Shown one piece after another: positions 28,682-37,429 of a stretch of DNA of 64,000 bases. The DNA is from Chitinophagaceae bacterium (GTDB lineage: Bacteria > Bacteroidota > Bacteroidia > Chitinophagales > Chitinophagaceae), in the NCBI GenBank assembly GCA_027486835.1, contig JAIXOJ010000133.1, forward strand, positions 24,663 to 88,662, in the 5' to 3' direction. The first letter of the stretch is position 1. Each line of letters opens with the position of its first letter. The notes under the pieces are model-generated. The model was not told the origin of the DNA and did not search any database. It was given only the letters and a program-made list of their open reading frames with translations. Position numbers and translations under genes: made by a program.

Positions 28682-29323
28682 ATGTCAAAAAAGAAAATTC
28701 TCATAACCCTTACTCTTTTAATAATAGCAACTTGTTTGACAATATATTATTGCAACAAACTAATTGTAGATATTGCGAGTGAGAAATTGTATTCGGAAAC
28801 TGCATCAATACCATACAATAAAGTTGGGCTGCTATTGGGTACATCAAAATATATTGGTGATGGATATGTTAATGCGTATTACTCCTATCGAATAGATGCA
28901 ACTATAAAATTGGTGAAAGATGCTAAAATTAAATACGTAATTATCAGTGGCGATAATGGTAAGAAAGATTATAATGAACCCGAAATGATGCGAGCCGATT
29001 TAATTAAAGCAGGAATGGATTCATCGCGTATTTATTTGGATTATGCAGGTTTCAGAACGTTTGACTCGATGGTTAGATTGAAAGAAATTTTCGGGCAGCA
29101 ATCAGTTGCCATCATTTCACAGCAATTTCACAATGAAAGGGCTATTTATATTGCTTCAAAACTTGGCATCAATGCAGTGGGTTTTAATGCAAAAGATGTA
29201 TTAATAGCCTATGGTTTTAAAACACAATTAAGAGAGAAATTTGCAAGAGTAAAAGTAATCCTCGATTTTCTTTTTGGAAAGAAACCAAGGTTTTTAGGCG
29301 AGAAAATATTGATACCTGCTTAG
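28682..29323 (+). CDS. SanA/YdcF-like (DUF218) membrane protein
   Basis: A single N-terminal membrane helix (KILITLTLLIIATCLTIYYC) is followed by a DUF218 domain: VGLLLGTSKYIGDGYVNAYYSYRIDA, KYVIISGDNG, ADLIKAGMDSSRIYLDYAGFRTFDSM and AIISQQFHNERA. SanA-type proteins affect envelope integrity and antibiotic tolerance; the reaction is not established. 213 residues, normal for SanA. Single gene. Confidence 0.88.
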   Translation: MSKKKILITLTLLIIATCLTIYYCNKLIVDIASEKLYSETASIPYNKVGLLLGTSKYIGDGYVNAYYSYRIDATIKLVKDAKIKYVIISGDNGKKDYNEPEMMRADLIKAGMDSSRIYLDYAGFRTFDSMVRLKEIFGQQSVAIISQQFHNERAIYIASKLGINAVGFNAKDVLIAYGFKTQLREKFARVKVILDFLFGKKPRFLGEKILIPA

Positions 29324-29740
29324 AAAAGAATGATCGATGCAAGAATATTCTTCCCAGCTGGTGCGCGCTTGTAGCGCGTACCATTCGCATAGGTCTTCGC
29401 TACAATTCTCCTAAGTAACTTTTCCGCTGGGCAAGTCTCAAAAATAGAAACCTGATATTTCCGAATACTAGTTATGTGTTTTGTCCAGATACAATAAGCA
29501 AAAAATCTGAATTGAGGAAGAAGCAAACATGCTTTTGCATTTAACAAATGAATCGAAACGAGTTGCGAATATTATGGACGTAAATTACAACCCTCAAAAT
29601 CGTTTAGTGAACATAAAAATGTACTTCTCTATTTGTTTTTTTGAATTCAACTGTTACCAAAACTTTCTAACTTCACCGTGTAAAAAATTATGCACAGTTC
29701 ATTCAAATTAATGTAGCTACAAAATGTTTTCAGACAGCAA
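29324..29740. other. Intergenic stretch with GC-rich hairpin
   Basis: A perfect 10-bp stem (one G-T) with a 3-nt loop is at 29360-29382: GGTGCGCGCT, TGT, AGCGCGTACC. It stands out in AT-rich DNA and looks like part of a dispersed repeat. No credible gene was found in the rest. Confidence 0.45.
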
Positions 29741-29794
29741 TTGGCATTGATAATCAATGTGTTTTAGTTTGCTCGCCTTATTCACAAGGTGAGC
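29741..29794 (+). promoter_or_regulatory. Promoter and operator of the RhuM-like/Doc operon
   Basis: TTG (29741-29743), 20 nt, TTAGTTTG (29764-29771) is close to the Bacteroidota promoter consensus. An inverted repeat, GCTCGCCTT (29771-29779) and AAGGTGAGC (29786-29794), starts at the end of the -7 element and covers the expected start site. This is where an autorepressor would bind. It lies 32 nt before the antitoxin start. Confidence 0.5.
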
Positions 29795-29825
29795 AATCAA
29801 CAACTTATCCACAAATTTTAGGAAC

Positions 29826-30893
29826 ATGAGAGATTTAACCACATCACCCATCGACAGACAGAACATACTAAATAATCTTGATGCTGTTATGAATATACAA
29901 GAGTATTTGGGCGTTAAAGGTTTGCTGTTTGAAGGTGAATTTAAATTTACTACCAAAATGGTAGCAGCGTTTTATAAAATAGATATAAAAACTGTAAAAA
30001 GATATGTTGAAAATAGCCACAATGAAATAGCACATAATGGTTACGAAGTAATTAAGGGGCAGAAACTAAAATTATTTAAAGAACAATTTGGTTATTTTAT
30101 AACCAATCTAGACGACATTGAACAGAGGGACATCAATGTCCCTCTGTTAACTGAAACGCTTGAAAATCAATCAAAAAGTCGTATTAAAGCATTAGCGCTT
30201 TTCAACTTTCGCTCATTTCTCAATTTAGGTATGTTGCTTGTAGAAAGTGAAATGGCAAAAGCTATTCGTAGCAAAATGCTTGATATAGTTATTGATACAC
30301 TCAATAAGCGTTTAGGAGGCTCTACAAAATACATTAATCAACGTGATGAAGATTTTTTTCACAGTATCATAAAAGAGCCAATGTATCGCAAGGAATTTAC
30401 ATCTGCATTGCATAAACATCTAAATATGGGCAACTATAAATATGCCTATTATACCGATGCTATATATAAATGTATTTTCCAAGAAAACGCTAACGAATAT
30501 AAGCAAATATTAAAGTTAGAAGAGCAAGAAAACCCAAGAGATACCATGTATGCAGAAGTGCTAAATCTAATTGCATCTTTCGAAACTGGCTTGGCTTATG
30601 AAATGGAAATTAAAGTGGGTGTTTTAGGCAGAATGCTAGAAAAAAACGAGATGGATGAACTGATAAAAACATTTGCAAATCATCCTTCTCATAAGCCACA
30701 TATTGAAAATGCAAGAATAAAAATGGCTTCAAGAGATTATGGCTTTAGACAAGTATTGCACGAAAATTTAAAAACCTATATCAGCAGTATTGACTTTTCA
30801 GATTATCAACGTTTTCTTGGAGATAAAAGCAAAGTATTACAAGATAGAATTGAAGATAGTATTGATGTTTTTAAAAGATTAAAAGACAGATGA
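29826..30893 (+). CDS. RhuM-like DNA-binding protein, probable antitoxin
   Basis: The 355-residue protein begins with an HTH-like part: FTTKMVAAFYKIDIKTVKRYVENSHNEI, then NGYEVIKGQKLKLFKEQFG at about 70-90. A second block follows, ALALFNFRSFLNLGMLLVESEMAKAIRSKMLDIVID then YINQRDEDFF, as in RhuM/KilA-N-like virulence proteins. The C-terminal 150 residues are helical and unrecognised. It lies 4 nt before a Doc-type toxin gene, so it is probably the antitoxin and repressor, although far larger than Phd (about 73 residues). Confidence 0.72.
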   Translation: MRDLTTSPIDRQNILNNLDAVMNIQEYLGVKGLLFEGEFKFTTKMVAAFYKIDIKTVKRYVENSHNEIAHNGYEVIKGQKLKLFKEQFGYFITNLDDIEQRDINVPLLTETLENQSKSRIKALALFNFRSFLNLGMLLVESEMAKAIRSKMLDIVIDTLNKRLGGSTKYINQRDEDFFHSIIKEPMYRKEFTSALHKHLNMGNYKYAYYTDAIYKCIFQENANEYKQILKLEEQENPRDTMYAEVLNLIASFETGLAYEMEIKVGVLGRMLEKNEMDELIKTFANHPSHKPHIENARIKMASRDYGFRQVLHENLKTYISSIDFSDYQRFLGDKSKVLQDRIEDSIDVFKRLKDR

Positions 30894-30897
30894 TACT

Positions 30898-31341
30898 ATG
30901 GAAGAAGTATATTACTTCGATACGGTTCATGCTATTATTGTTCACGATGACATTATATCTAAATCGGGTGGTCTTCAAGGAATTCGTGATTTGGGGCAGT
31001 TAGAAAGTATTTTGATGCATATCCAGAACGATTTATATTATCCTAATTTTGAAGACAAACTAACGCATCTGTTTTATGCAATAAATAAAGGACATGCATT
31101 TTCAGATGGAAATAAACGTTCTTCTATTGCTCTATCGTCATACTTTATGGAAATAAATGGGTACGATTTTGTAGTACGCAAATTCATTAGTGAAACGGAA
31201 AATATTGCAGTAGATGTTGCAGATAATCGAGTAGATAAAGAACTTTTATCGGAGATAATTTACTCGCTCCTTTATGAATATGATTACAGCGATGAACTTA
31301 AACTTAAAATTATTGAAGCAAAGCAAAGACAACTTTATTGA
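30898..31341 (+). CDS. Doc-type (Fic fold) toxin
   Basis: The 147-residue protein has the Doc active-site motif HAFSDGNKRSS, with H66, D70, N72, K73 and R74. Doc proteins carry K where AMPylating Fic enzymes have G, and act as kinases; P1 Doc phosphorylates EF-Tu. GIRDLGQLESIL near 28-39 is the family N-terminal block. The gene is four nt after the RhuM-like gene and shares its promoter. Length is slightly above P1 Doc (126). Confidence 0.87.
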   Translation: MEEVYYFDTVHAIIVHDDIISKSGGLQGIRDLGQLESILMHIQNDLYYPNFEDKLTHLFYAINKGHAFSDGNKRSSIALSSYFMEINGYDFVVRKFISETENIAVDVADNRVDKELLSEIIYSLLYEYDYSDELKLKIIEAKQRQLY

Positions 31342-31692
31342 GACTGAAATTGCAAAAAAGACCTGCTTATAAATACTTGTGTTTTCATTGCACCTAAAAG
31401 GCATCTTACAATCGCTTAGGTCTCAACAAATAATCTTCTACACACCATGTTCCCCATGGCATTTCCCCTACAATTCTTTATGGCAAAATGTCCACCTAAT
31501 GGATGTATATTTTTGCTCTAATTATTGCAGAATCAATTGTAGCCCCATTTTATAAGTCTACAGCAAACACAATGGCACTACCTCGAAAAAAGTTTTACCC
31601 TAGGTACTGACTTTCAAACAAGTTGGGGCTGTCTAACACAATATAGACAGCCCCAACTTAAGAAACACAACAAAATCTTAATCCCCTATACG
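31342..31692. other. Convergent intergenic region with a 16-bp hairpin
   Basis: A perfect stem, AAGTTGGGGCTGTCTA (31620-31635) and its complement (31644-31659), has an 8-nt loop. It lies between the Doc gene and convergent ftcD. There is no strong T-run on either side, so it may be a bidirectional terminator or a different structured element. The rest of the 350 nt shows nothing. Confidence 0.6.
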
Positions 31693-33375
31693 CTACAACT
31701 TCTCCTCCACTATCCTCAAAATTTCCTTTTCCATTGCAATAGCTTGTTGCTCCATAGCAGTCGCACGAGTAAGTATGGTGTCGGTAAAAGATTTATCCTG
31801 ATAACCAGCAGCATTAATGCGCACATTTAAAAAAGCCCCCCTAACGGCAGTGGTGGCGCAAAGCGCAGCAACCCCCGCATCGCTAATTGAATTTGGATTG
31901 CCGATTGCCGCCATTTCTTTAATCACTTCCATACTACCCAAAGCAGCTTCCATCACCTGAAAAGGTATTTCTATGGCATACTTAGTAGCAGCCTGAATGG
32001 CTTGGCTGCGGGCGCTTTTTTCGGCATCCGAATTTTTCGGCAAGCCAAATGCAGCCATAATTTCATTAAAAGCCAAGGTGTCTAAGTCCACCAGCCTAGC
32101 TAATGTTTGTTTTGCCGCTTGCGCTTTTTCTGCCCATTGGCTAAAAATTTCCCATTGGTCGTCCCATCCTTTTTTATGAGCCGATAAGTTGGCTACCATT
32201 CCCGCCAGCGATGCACCCAATGCCCCCACATAAGCCGAGATAGACCCACCCCCAGGCGCAGGACTTTCGCTTGCCGTTTCATCGGCAAAATCTGCTAGAC
32301 TCCTGTTGATTAGTTTGGCATCCGCAGGATTATTGAGTAAGTATTCAATAATTCGCTCTTCAGGTTTAAAAGGTGTAAGCTCATCAAGCCCCATGGTTTT
32401 AATAGCCAAGCGAATAAGTTCTTTGTCGCTCACACCGGCGGAGCGTTGCTGTTTTCGCAGAAAATATTTACCCGCTTCTAAGAGTGATTGCAAAGGCACC
32501 AGCCCCACCAATTCGCTACCTGTAACCCGAATGCCTCTAGCTGCCGCTTTGTTGCATACTTCATCAAAGGCAATGTGTAGAGGCGTTACGCTAATATTGG
32601 TCAAGTTCATAGAAATCTGGGCAATACCATATTCCTCAATATACCAACCTATCGCTTTTACCGATTTTAAACTTCCCGGCACGTTCACGGCCTTTCCATA
32701 TTCGTCTTTTACAATTGGCCCATTGATAGGGTCGCCAGTTCTCAATACCCTTCCAGCCTCTCTCACATCAAAAGCAATAGAATTGGCCCTGCGGGTAGAA
32801 GTGGTGTTAAGATTTACATTGTACGCAATTAAAAAATCCCTCGCCCCAATTACGGTAGCACCTCGCTGTGCATCAAAAACGGCTGGGCCACAATCGGGTT
32901 TCCATTCGGGCAATACAATTTTTTCGGCAAAGCCTTCATACTCTCCTGCACGGATGATAGATAGGTTGCTGCGCTTTTTGTTGGGCTGAGCGTGTTCGTA
33001 CAAATAAACAGGTAAGTTCAGTTCCTCGCCCACCCGTTGAGCCAGTTGTTGGGCATAGCCAGCACATTCTTCCATCGTTACCCCCGAAATAGGGATTAGT
33101 GGGCATACGTCCGTTGCGCCCATCCTAGGGTGTTCGCCTTTGTGAAGCCGCATATCTATTAGTACGCCTGCTTTTTTTATTGCCCTAAAAGCAGCCTCAA
33201 TTACTTTTTCTGGTTCTCCCACAAAAGTTACTACGGTTCTGTTAGTAGCTTTTCCTGGATCTACGTTCAACAACTTTACCCCTTCTACAGTGGTAATTTC
33301 TTGCGTAATCTCGTGTATAATATGGGCATCCCTACCCTCGCTAAAATTGGGTACACATTCTATAATTCTATCCAT
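31693..33375 (-). CDS. ftcD: Glutamate formimidoyltransferase / formimidotetrahydrofolate cyclodeaminase (fused)
   Basis: Residues 1-300 are the transferase (start MDRIIECVPNFSEGRDAHII; HKGEHPRMGATDVCPLIPI holds the folate-binding region). Residues about 350-560 are the cyclodeaminase (SPAPGGGSISAYVGALGASLAGMVANL). The fused enzyme moves the formimino group of N-formiminoglutamate to tetrahydrofolate and releases ammonia, completing histidine breakdown begun by hutHUI 26 kb away. It stands alone, flanked by two putative toxin-antitoxin units. Confidence 0.95.
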   Translation of the reverse strand: MDRIIECVPNFSEGRDAHIIHEITQEITTVEGVKLLNVDPGKATNRTVVTFVGEPEKVIEAAFRAIKKAGVLIDMRLHKGEHPRMGATDVCPLIPISGVTMEECAGYAQQLAQRVGEELNLPVYLYEHAQPNKKRSNLSIIRAGEYEGFAEKIVLPEWKPDCGPAVFDAQRGATVIGARDFLIAYNVNLNTTSTRRANSIAFDVREAGRVLRTGDPINGPIVKDEYGKAVNVPGSLKSVKAIGWYIEEYGIAQISMNLTNISVTPLHIAFDEVCNKAAARGIRVTGSELVGLVPLQSLLEAGKYFLRKQQRSAGVSDKELIRLAIKTMGLDELTPFKPEERIIEYLLNNPADAKLINRSLADFADETASESPAPGGGSISAYVGALGASLAGMVANLSAHKKGWDDQWEIFSQWAEKAQAAKQTLARLVDLDTLAFNEIMAAFGLPKNSDAEKSARSQAIQAATKYAIEIPFQVMEAALGSMEVIKEMAAIGNPNSISDAGVAALCATTAVRGAFLNVRINAAGYQDKSFTDTILTRATAMEQQAIAMEKEILRIVEEKL

Positions 33376-33562
33376 TGCTGTAATTAATTGTTGATGACAA
33401 AAAGTAGTACCCCGTACTAATTGATGCTATTGGTTACTAACCAGTTAATAGGAGGCACTACCCAAATAAAGGGATTCATTTTCTAATTGCAATAAAATCA
33501 CCGCGAAAGGGTGCATAAAAGTTTTTCGTACTCATTTTTCTTCAACCGCTAATTTTACTAGC

Positions 33563-33607
33563 TACAACAAAAAAGATTTTGTTGTACAAACTTTTGAACT
33601 ATAATTG
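33563..33607 (+). promoter_or_regulatory. Promoter with palindromic operator before the HicB-like unit
   Basis: TACAACAAAA (33563-33572) and TTTTGTTGTA (33577-33586) form a perfect 10-bp inverted repeat with a 4-nt spacer. Its right arm overlaps TTTG (33578-33581), which lies 18 nt before TATAATTG (33600-33607, one mismatch from TAnnTTTG). The HicB-like gene starts 29 nt later. This suits autoregulation by an antitoxin. Confidence 0.5.
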
Positions 33608-33636
33608 TGATGACTTTATAAATTAAAATAGTAGCG

Positions 33637-33867
33637 ATGACCGAAAATAATTTTCAACTAACCGGGATATTTGTTCAAGATCCTATTGACAAGGGTTTTA
33701 CTGCTTTTTTTGCTCAACTACCAAACATTATTGCCGAAGGAGATAATGAAGAAGAAGCAACTAGAAATCTGATTCAAACAGTTCAATCAGTTTTTGAACA
33801 TCAGCAAAACAATGGTTATGATCAACCTAATGTGATAAAAAAACAGTTTAGTATTTCGATAGCATAG
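33637..33867 (+). CDS. HicB-like antitoxin-type protein
   Basis: The 76-residue protein has the HicB partial RNase-H-like fold: FFAQLPNIIAEGDNEEEATRNLIQTVQSVFEH corresponds to the usual CPELPGCVSQGETLEEALENI region. There is no C-terminal HTH of note. It is followed after 3 nt by a small gene and probably forms one transcript with it. In known hicAB operons the toxin usually comes first; here the order would be antitoxin first. Confidence 0.6.
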   Translation: MTENNFQLTGIFVQDPIDKGFTAFFAQLPNIIAEGDNEEEATRNLIQTVQSVFEHQQNNGYDQPNVIKKQFSISIA

Positions 33868-33870
33868 TTT

Positions 33871-34140
33871 ATGACAAGAGCTGATTTTTATGATTGGCTA
33901 ATTGCACACAAGTGTACAATTGAGCCATTATCAGAGGATACTAGAGGGAATATTATTAAAGTTAAAAGTCCACGAAGCAATACTTACGTATATCTTGACA
34001 CCCCTATTAATAATAAGCAGATGAAATGCTTCACTGTTTGTCAAATGTGCCATCAGTTATATATCCCTATACCAGAAGTTTGTAAAGAATCAGAGTCGTT
34101 GGCTATAGAAATTAAAAAAACGCACTACCCAAATAAGTAG
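33871..34140 (+). CDS. Small protein paired with the HicB-like gene
   Basis: The 89-residue protein (MTRADFYDWLIAHKCTIEPL) could adopt the dsRBD-like HicA fold from its length and helix-strand-strand layout (IIKVKSP, YVYLDT). It lacks the GSHH motif with the catalytic His of HicA. Cysteines at CFTVCQMCHQLYIPIP are unusual. The toxin role is inferred only from the two-gene context; it may belong to a related but separate family. Confidence 0.5.
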   Translation: MTRADFYDWLIAHKCTIEPLSEDTRGNIIKVKSPRSNTYVYLDTPINNKQMKCFTVCQMCHQLYIPIPEVCKESESLAIEIKKTHYPNK

Positions 34141-34361
34141 TCTTAATAGTTACTGTAGTGTAGAGGAAGTGAAAAGCAATGGCGTATTGCAAAAAGAACA
34201 ACGAACAATAAAGCTTTAAGCTCGGAATTAACACCTTTCATTATAGCAAGCCTTTTTTTTGATTAATGTCCATTATCATTTTTTGAATAAAACATTTTAA
34301 CCATTAGCAATAGTCCTTCAATCAAACAGCCACAATCAGCAACGCTAAATAATCAAGTAAC

Positions 34362-36467
34362 ATGTCACATCAATATGGCTATTCATTCATCAAGCAATTT
34401 CCCATTCTCCGATTGTTGATTGGGTTGGTCTTGGGCATTCTCCTAGATTATTATTTCAAGCTGCCACTCTTTGCCGTTTGCTTATTAAGTTGTGTTTCTT
34501 TCTTTTGCATGATTGTGTACAACCGGCTTGGCATTGTAAAGCAGTTTGCATATTACTGGTTAAATGGAGTGGCTATTACTGTTTTTTTTGTTTGTTTAGG
34601 ATGGCTTACTTGCCATTTTCACAACCATCAAAACCATTCAAACTTCTTGGGAAAACATTACCATGTGGGTAATCCAGTTCTGGTAACTCTGCAAGAAACA
34701 CCAATAGAAAAAGCAAAAACGTATAAGTGCTTGGTAAAAGCAGAAGCACTTTATAGAGATAAGAAATGGCAGCCTGTGGAGGGCACCATTATTTTATACA
34801 TTAAAAAAGACTCCTCCCCTCCTACGCTTGCTTATGGCCAACAATTCATTATCAACAATGCCATACAACCAATTGAGTATAGAAACAATCCAGGAAGTTT
34901 CAATTTCCAACAATATTGTGCTTTGCAAAACATTCATTACCAATGCTTTGCCCAATCGGCTACTATCATTAAAACGCCCTATTACCACAAAACTTGGTTA
35001 TGGAATTGGATTGTGGTAATGAAACATCAAGTGCTACAAATTATCCGGAGCAACATACTTCAACAAGCATCTGCCAGCATTGCCGAAGCACTTCTGATTG
35101 GATACAGAGAAGATTTGGATAAAGATTTATTGAAGGCATATAGCAATACAGGTGTGATACATGTTATAGCAATTTCTGGATTGCACATCGGTATGATTTA
35201 TGGGTTAATGGTTTGGTTGTTTTCGTTTGTAAAAAGCAGTAAATGGAAGAAATTACTAAAACCCGTCTCCATTTTAGTGGTCATTTGGGGGTTTAGCCTC
35301 ATTGCTGGTGCTGCACCGTCCATTCTTCGTAGTGCCGTCATGTTTTCGTTTATTGTTTTGGGTGATGTGGTTTCTAGGAAATCTTCCCTCCTAAACAACC
35401 TAGCCCTTTCCGCTTTTTTCATCCTGCTCTTTAATCCCTATAGTTTGTGGGATGTTGGCTTTCAGCTTAGCTATACTGCGGTACTAAGCATTATTCTTTT
35501 CTCCCCTTACGTAAAATCTTGGCTGTTCATTCAAAACAAATTGCTAAACAAAATCTGGTCTTTATCGGCCATCACCATATCCGCCCAAGTCTTAACCCTA
35601 CCTATTGTACTCTACAACTTCCACCAATTTCCAACCTTGTTTTTCATTACTAATTTCTTGATTGTGCCTTATTCCGGCCTCCTTATTTATGCTGAAATTG
35701 GTTTATTGCTGGTGAATAAAGTCCCGATGATTGGGCCTCTCTTCGGGTCAATGATTAGTAAAGCAATAGATCTAATGAACGATTACATCATTCACATGAA
35801 TCGTTTGCCTTTTGCTGTGTGGGAAAATATCAGCATTTCATCGGTGCAAACTTGGTTACTATTTATAGCTATCTGCTTCACAATTGCTTGGCTAATACGT
35901 GTGAAGCATCAATGGTTATTAATCGGCCTAAGCGCATGGCTATTGTTAACCATGTTGCTTACCCTTGATAAAATTAGTCACAAAAAACAGTTGAGTCTAG
36001 TAGTGTACAACCTAGCAAAAGTGAAAGCAATTGATATTTTCTGTGGAAATCGAGCGTTCTTTTTTGGAGATAAACCCAAAGAAATAAAACGATACACAAT
36101 GGAAACCCAAATAAACCCCGCAAGATTGCTGAACCGTGTGGACAAAATAGAAAAACTAAAATTTGCCTCAACCCAATCAGGAACTATTTTATCAGCAGGA
36201 AACCGTAAAATTTGTTTGATTGATTCAACCACAATGATTCCAAAAATAAAGTCTGGAATAAAAAAAATCAAAGTCGATTATATCATTGTATCCCACAACC
36301 CGAAGATGATGCTCTCAGATCTTGCCTCAGTTTTTGAATTCAAGCACATTATTATAGATGGTTCAAACTCAAGATGGCGAATCAATAGATGGAAAGAAGA
36401 AGCAGTTTTAAATAAGTTGAACCTTTTTATCGTTACAGAAAATGGGGCTTTTGTTGCTCAATTATAA
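34362..36467 (+). CDS. comEC: ComEC/Rec2-type DNA uptake channel with degenerate MBL tail
   Basis: ComEC moves single-stranded DNA across the inner membrane during transformation. Residues 1-75 are membrane helices, about 95-180 the soluble DUF4131 part, and 215-490 the competence domain (GVIHVIAISGLHIGMIYGL is the signature). The C-terminal MBL-like region ends at 701; the usual HxDxDH cluster is missing (VSHNPKMMLSDLASVF), so the nuclease would be inactive. Confidence 0.88.
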   Translation: MSHQYGYSFIKQFPILRLLIGLVLGILLDYYFKLPLFAVCLLSCVSFFCMIVYNRLGIVKQFAYYWLNGVAITVFFVCLGWLTCHFHNHQNHSNFLGKHYHVGNPVLVTLQETPIEKAKTYKCLVKAEALYRDKKWQPVEGTIILYIKKDSSPPTLAYGQQFIINNAIQPIEYRNNPGSFNFQQYCALQNIHYQCFAQSATIIKTPYYHKTWLWNWIVVMKHQVLQIIRSNILQQASASIAEALLIGYREDLDKDLLKAYSNTGVIHVIAISGLHIGMIYGLMVWLFSFVKSSKWKKLLKPVSILVVIWGFSLIAGAAPSILRSAVMFSFIVLGDVVSRKSSLLNNLALSAFFILLFNPYSLWDVGFQLSYTAVLSIILFSPYVKSWLFIQNKLLNKIWSLSAITISAQVLTLPIVLYNFHQFPTLFFITNFLIVPYSGLLIYAEIGLLLVNKVPMIGPLFGSMISKAIDLMNDYIIHMNRLPFAVWENISISSVQTWLLFIAICFTIAWLIRVKHQWLLIGLSAWLLLTMLLTLDKISHKKQLSLVVYNLAKVKAIDIFCGNRAFFFGDKPKEIKRYTMETQINPARLLNRVDKIEKLKFASTQSGTILSAGNRKICLIDSTTMIPKIKSGIKKIKVDYIIVSHNPKMMLSDLASVFEFKHIIIDGSNSRWRINRWKEEAVLNKLNLFIVTENGAFVAQL

Positions 36468-36547
36468 TAGAGTGATGATAATTTGCAGTATTAAGCATGG
36501 TTTCAATCTGCATTCCGTTTCTTTACCGATTTACCAAAAACCAAAAG

Positions 36548-37252
36548 ATGTCAACATTAGGTACAACCTTACTTCTTCCCATTTTTTTACATGAAGAAGC
36601 TATTGAAACTATACCCGTTTACGTAGTGGATGCTGTGAAAACATGTCAAGTTTTTTTTGTGGAGAATGAAAAAACAGCACGGAGATACCTGAAAAGAATT
36701 TGGCGCGAGATGGTCATTGACAATTACCAATGGTACACTATTCATAAAGCCGAGCATCAAGTAATGGATGCTTTTGTTCAACAATTAAAAGAAGGGAAAA
36801 CCATCGGCATCATAAGCGAGGCGGGATGTCCAGGAATTGCTGATCCAGGGCAAATTTTAGTAGCCAAAGCCCAACAAATAGGCGGAAAAATAATACCCTT
36901 TGTTGGGCCAAGTTCTATTTTGCTGGCATTAATGGCAAGCGGATTGAACGGCCAACACTTCCGTTTCAACGGCTATTTACCAATTGACCAAGTAGAAAGG
37001 CGTAAAGCAATTAAGGATTTGGAAACTGCTTCTGCCCGCAGCCAATGCACGGAGATCTTTATAGAAACCCCTTACAGAAATAATACGCTCATTAAAGAAT
37101 TACTACAGACTTGTAAGGATCAGACCCTGCTTTGCATTGCTATTGATATAACATCCCCTTCAGAATCCATTGTTACTAAAACTATTGGTCAATGGAAGCA
37201 GACACCCATTGATTTTCATAAGCGATTGGCCATTTTTTTATTCCAAGGCTAG
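36548..37252 (+). CDS. RsmI-like SAM-dependent methylase
   Basis: Tetrapyrrole-methylase fold: MSTLGTTLLLPIFL, SEAGCPGIADPG near 91-102 (SAM site), FVGPSSILLALMASG near 118-132, and FIETPYRNN near 173. It resembles RsmI, which 2'-O-methylates C1402 of 16S rRNA. Bacteroidota often carry a short paralogue like this one, so the exact target is open. The frame extends to 36497; the ATG at 36548 fits the family start. Confidence 0.85.
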   Translation: MSTLGTTLLLPIFLHEEAIETIPVYVVDAVKTCQVFFVENEKTARRYLKRIWREMVIDNYQWYTIHKAEHQVMDAFVQQLKEGKTIGIISEAGCPGIADPGQILVAKAQQIGGKIIPFVGPSSILLALMASGLNGQHFRFNGYLPIDQVERRKAIKDLETASARSQCTEIFIETPYRNNTLIKELLQTCKDQTLLCIAIDITSPSESIVTKTIGQWKQTPIDFHKRLAIFLFQG

Positions 37253-37429
37253 TAGATGCAATTAATTTTTTGGAAGTATTCTATTGTTGGAAAGTGACAG
37301 TTATATTGTCATTAACTATCGCTGTAGCTCTATTATATTCAAATAGTTTAGTCACACAAATTAATCAACAATAGAACTACCTAACTTTCCTACTTTTGAC
37401 CGCTCAACCTCACAGCGTAACAAAACCCC

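Noticed and set aside
29320..29547. 75-residue minus-strand frame (MLNAKACLLLPQF)
   Set aside because: It covers the GC-rich hairpin, has no domain, and overlaps the end of the SanA-like gene.
29805..29813. Exact DnaA box TTATCCACA upstream of the RhuM-like gene
   Set aside because: It is a single isolated site; one such 9-mer can occur by chance, so it is not called an origin or a DnaA-regulated promoter.
33871..34140. Naming this gene hicA
   Set aside because: The catalytic GSHH motif of HicA is absent, so only the pairing with a HicB-like gene is reported.
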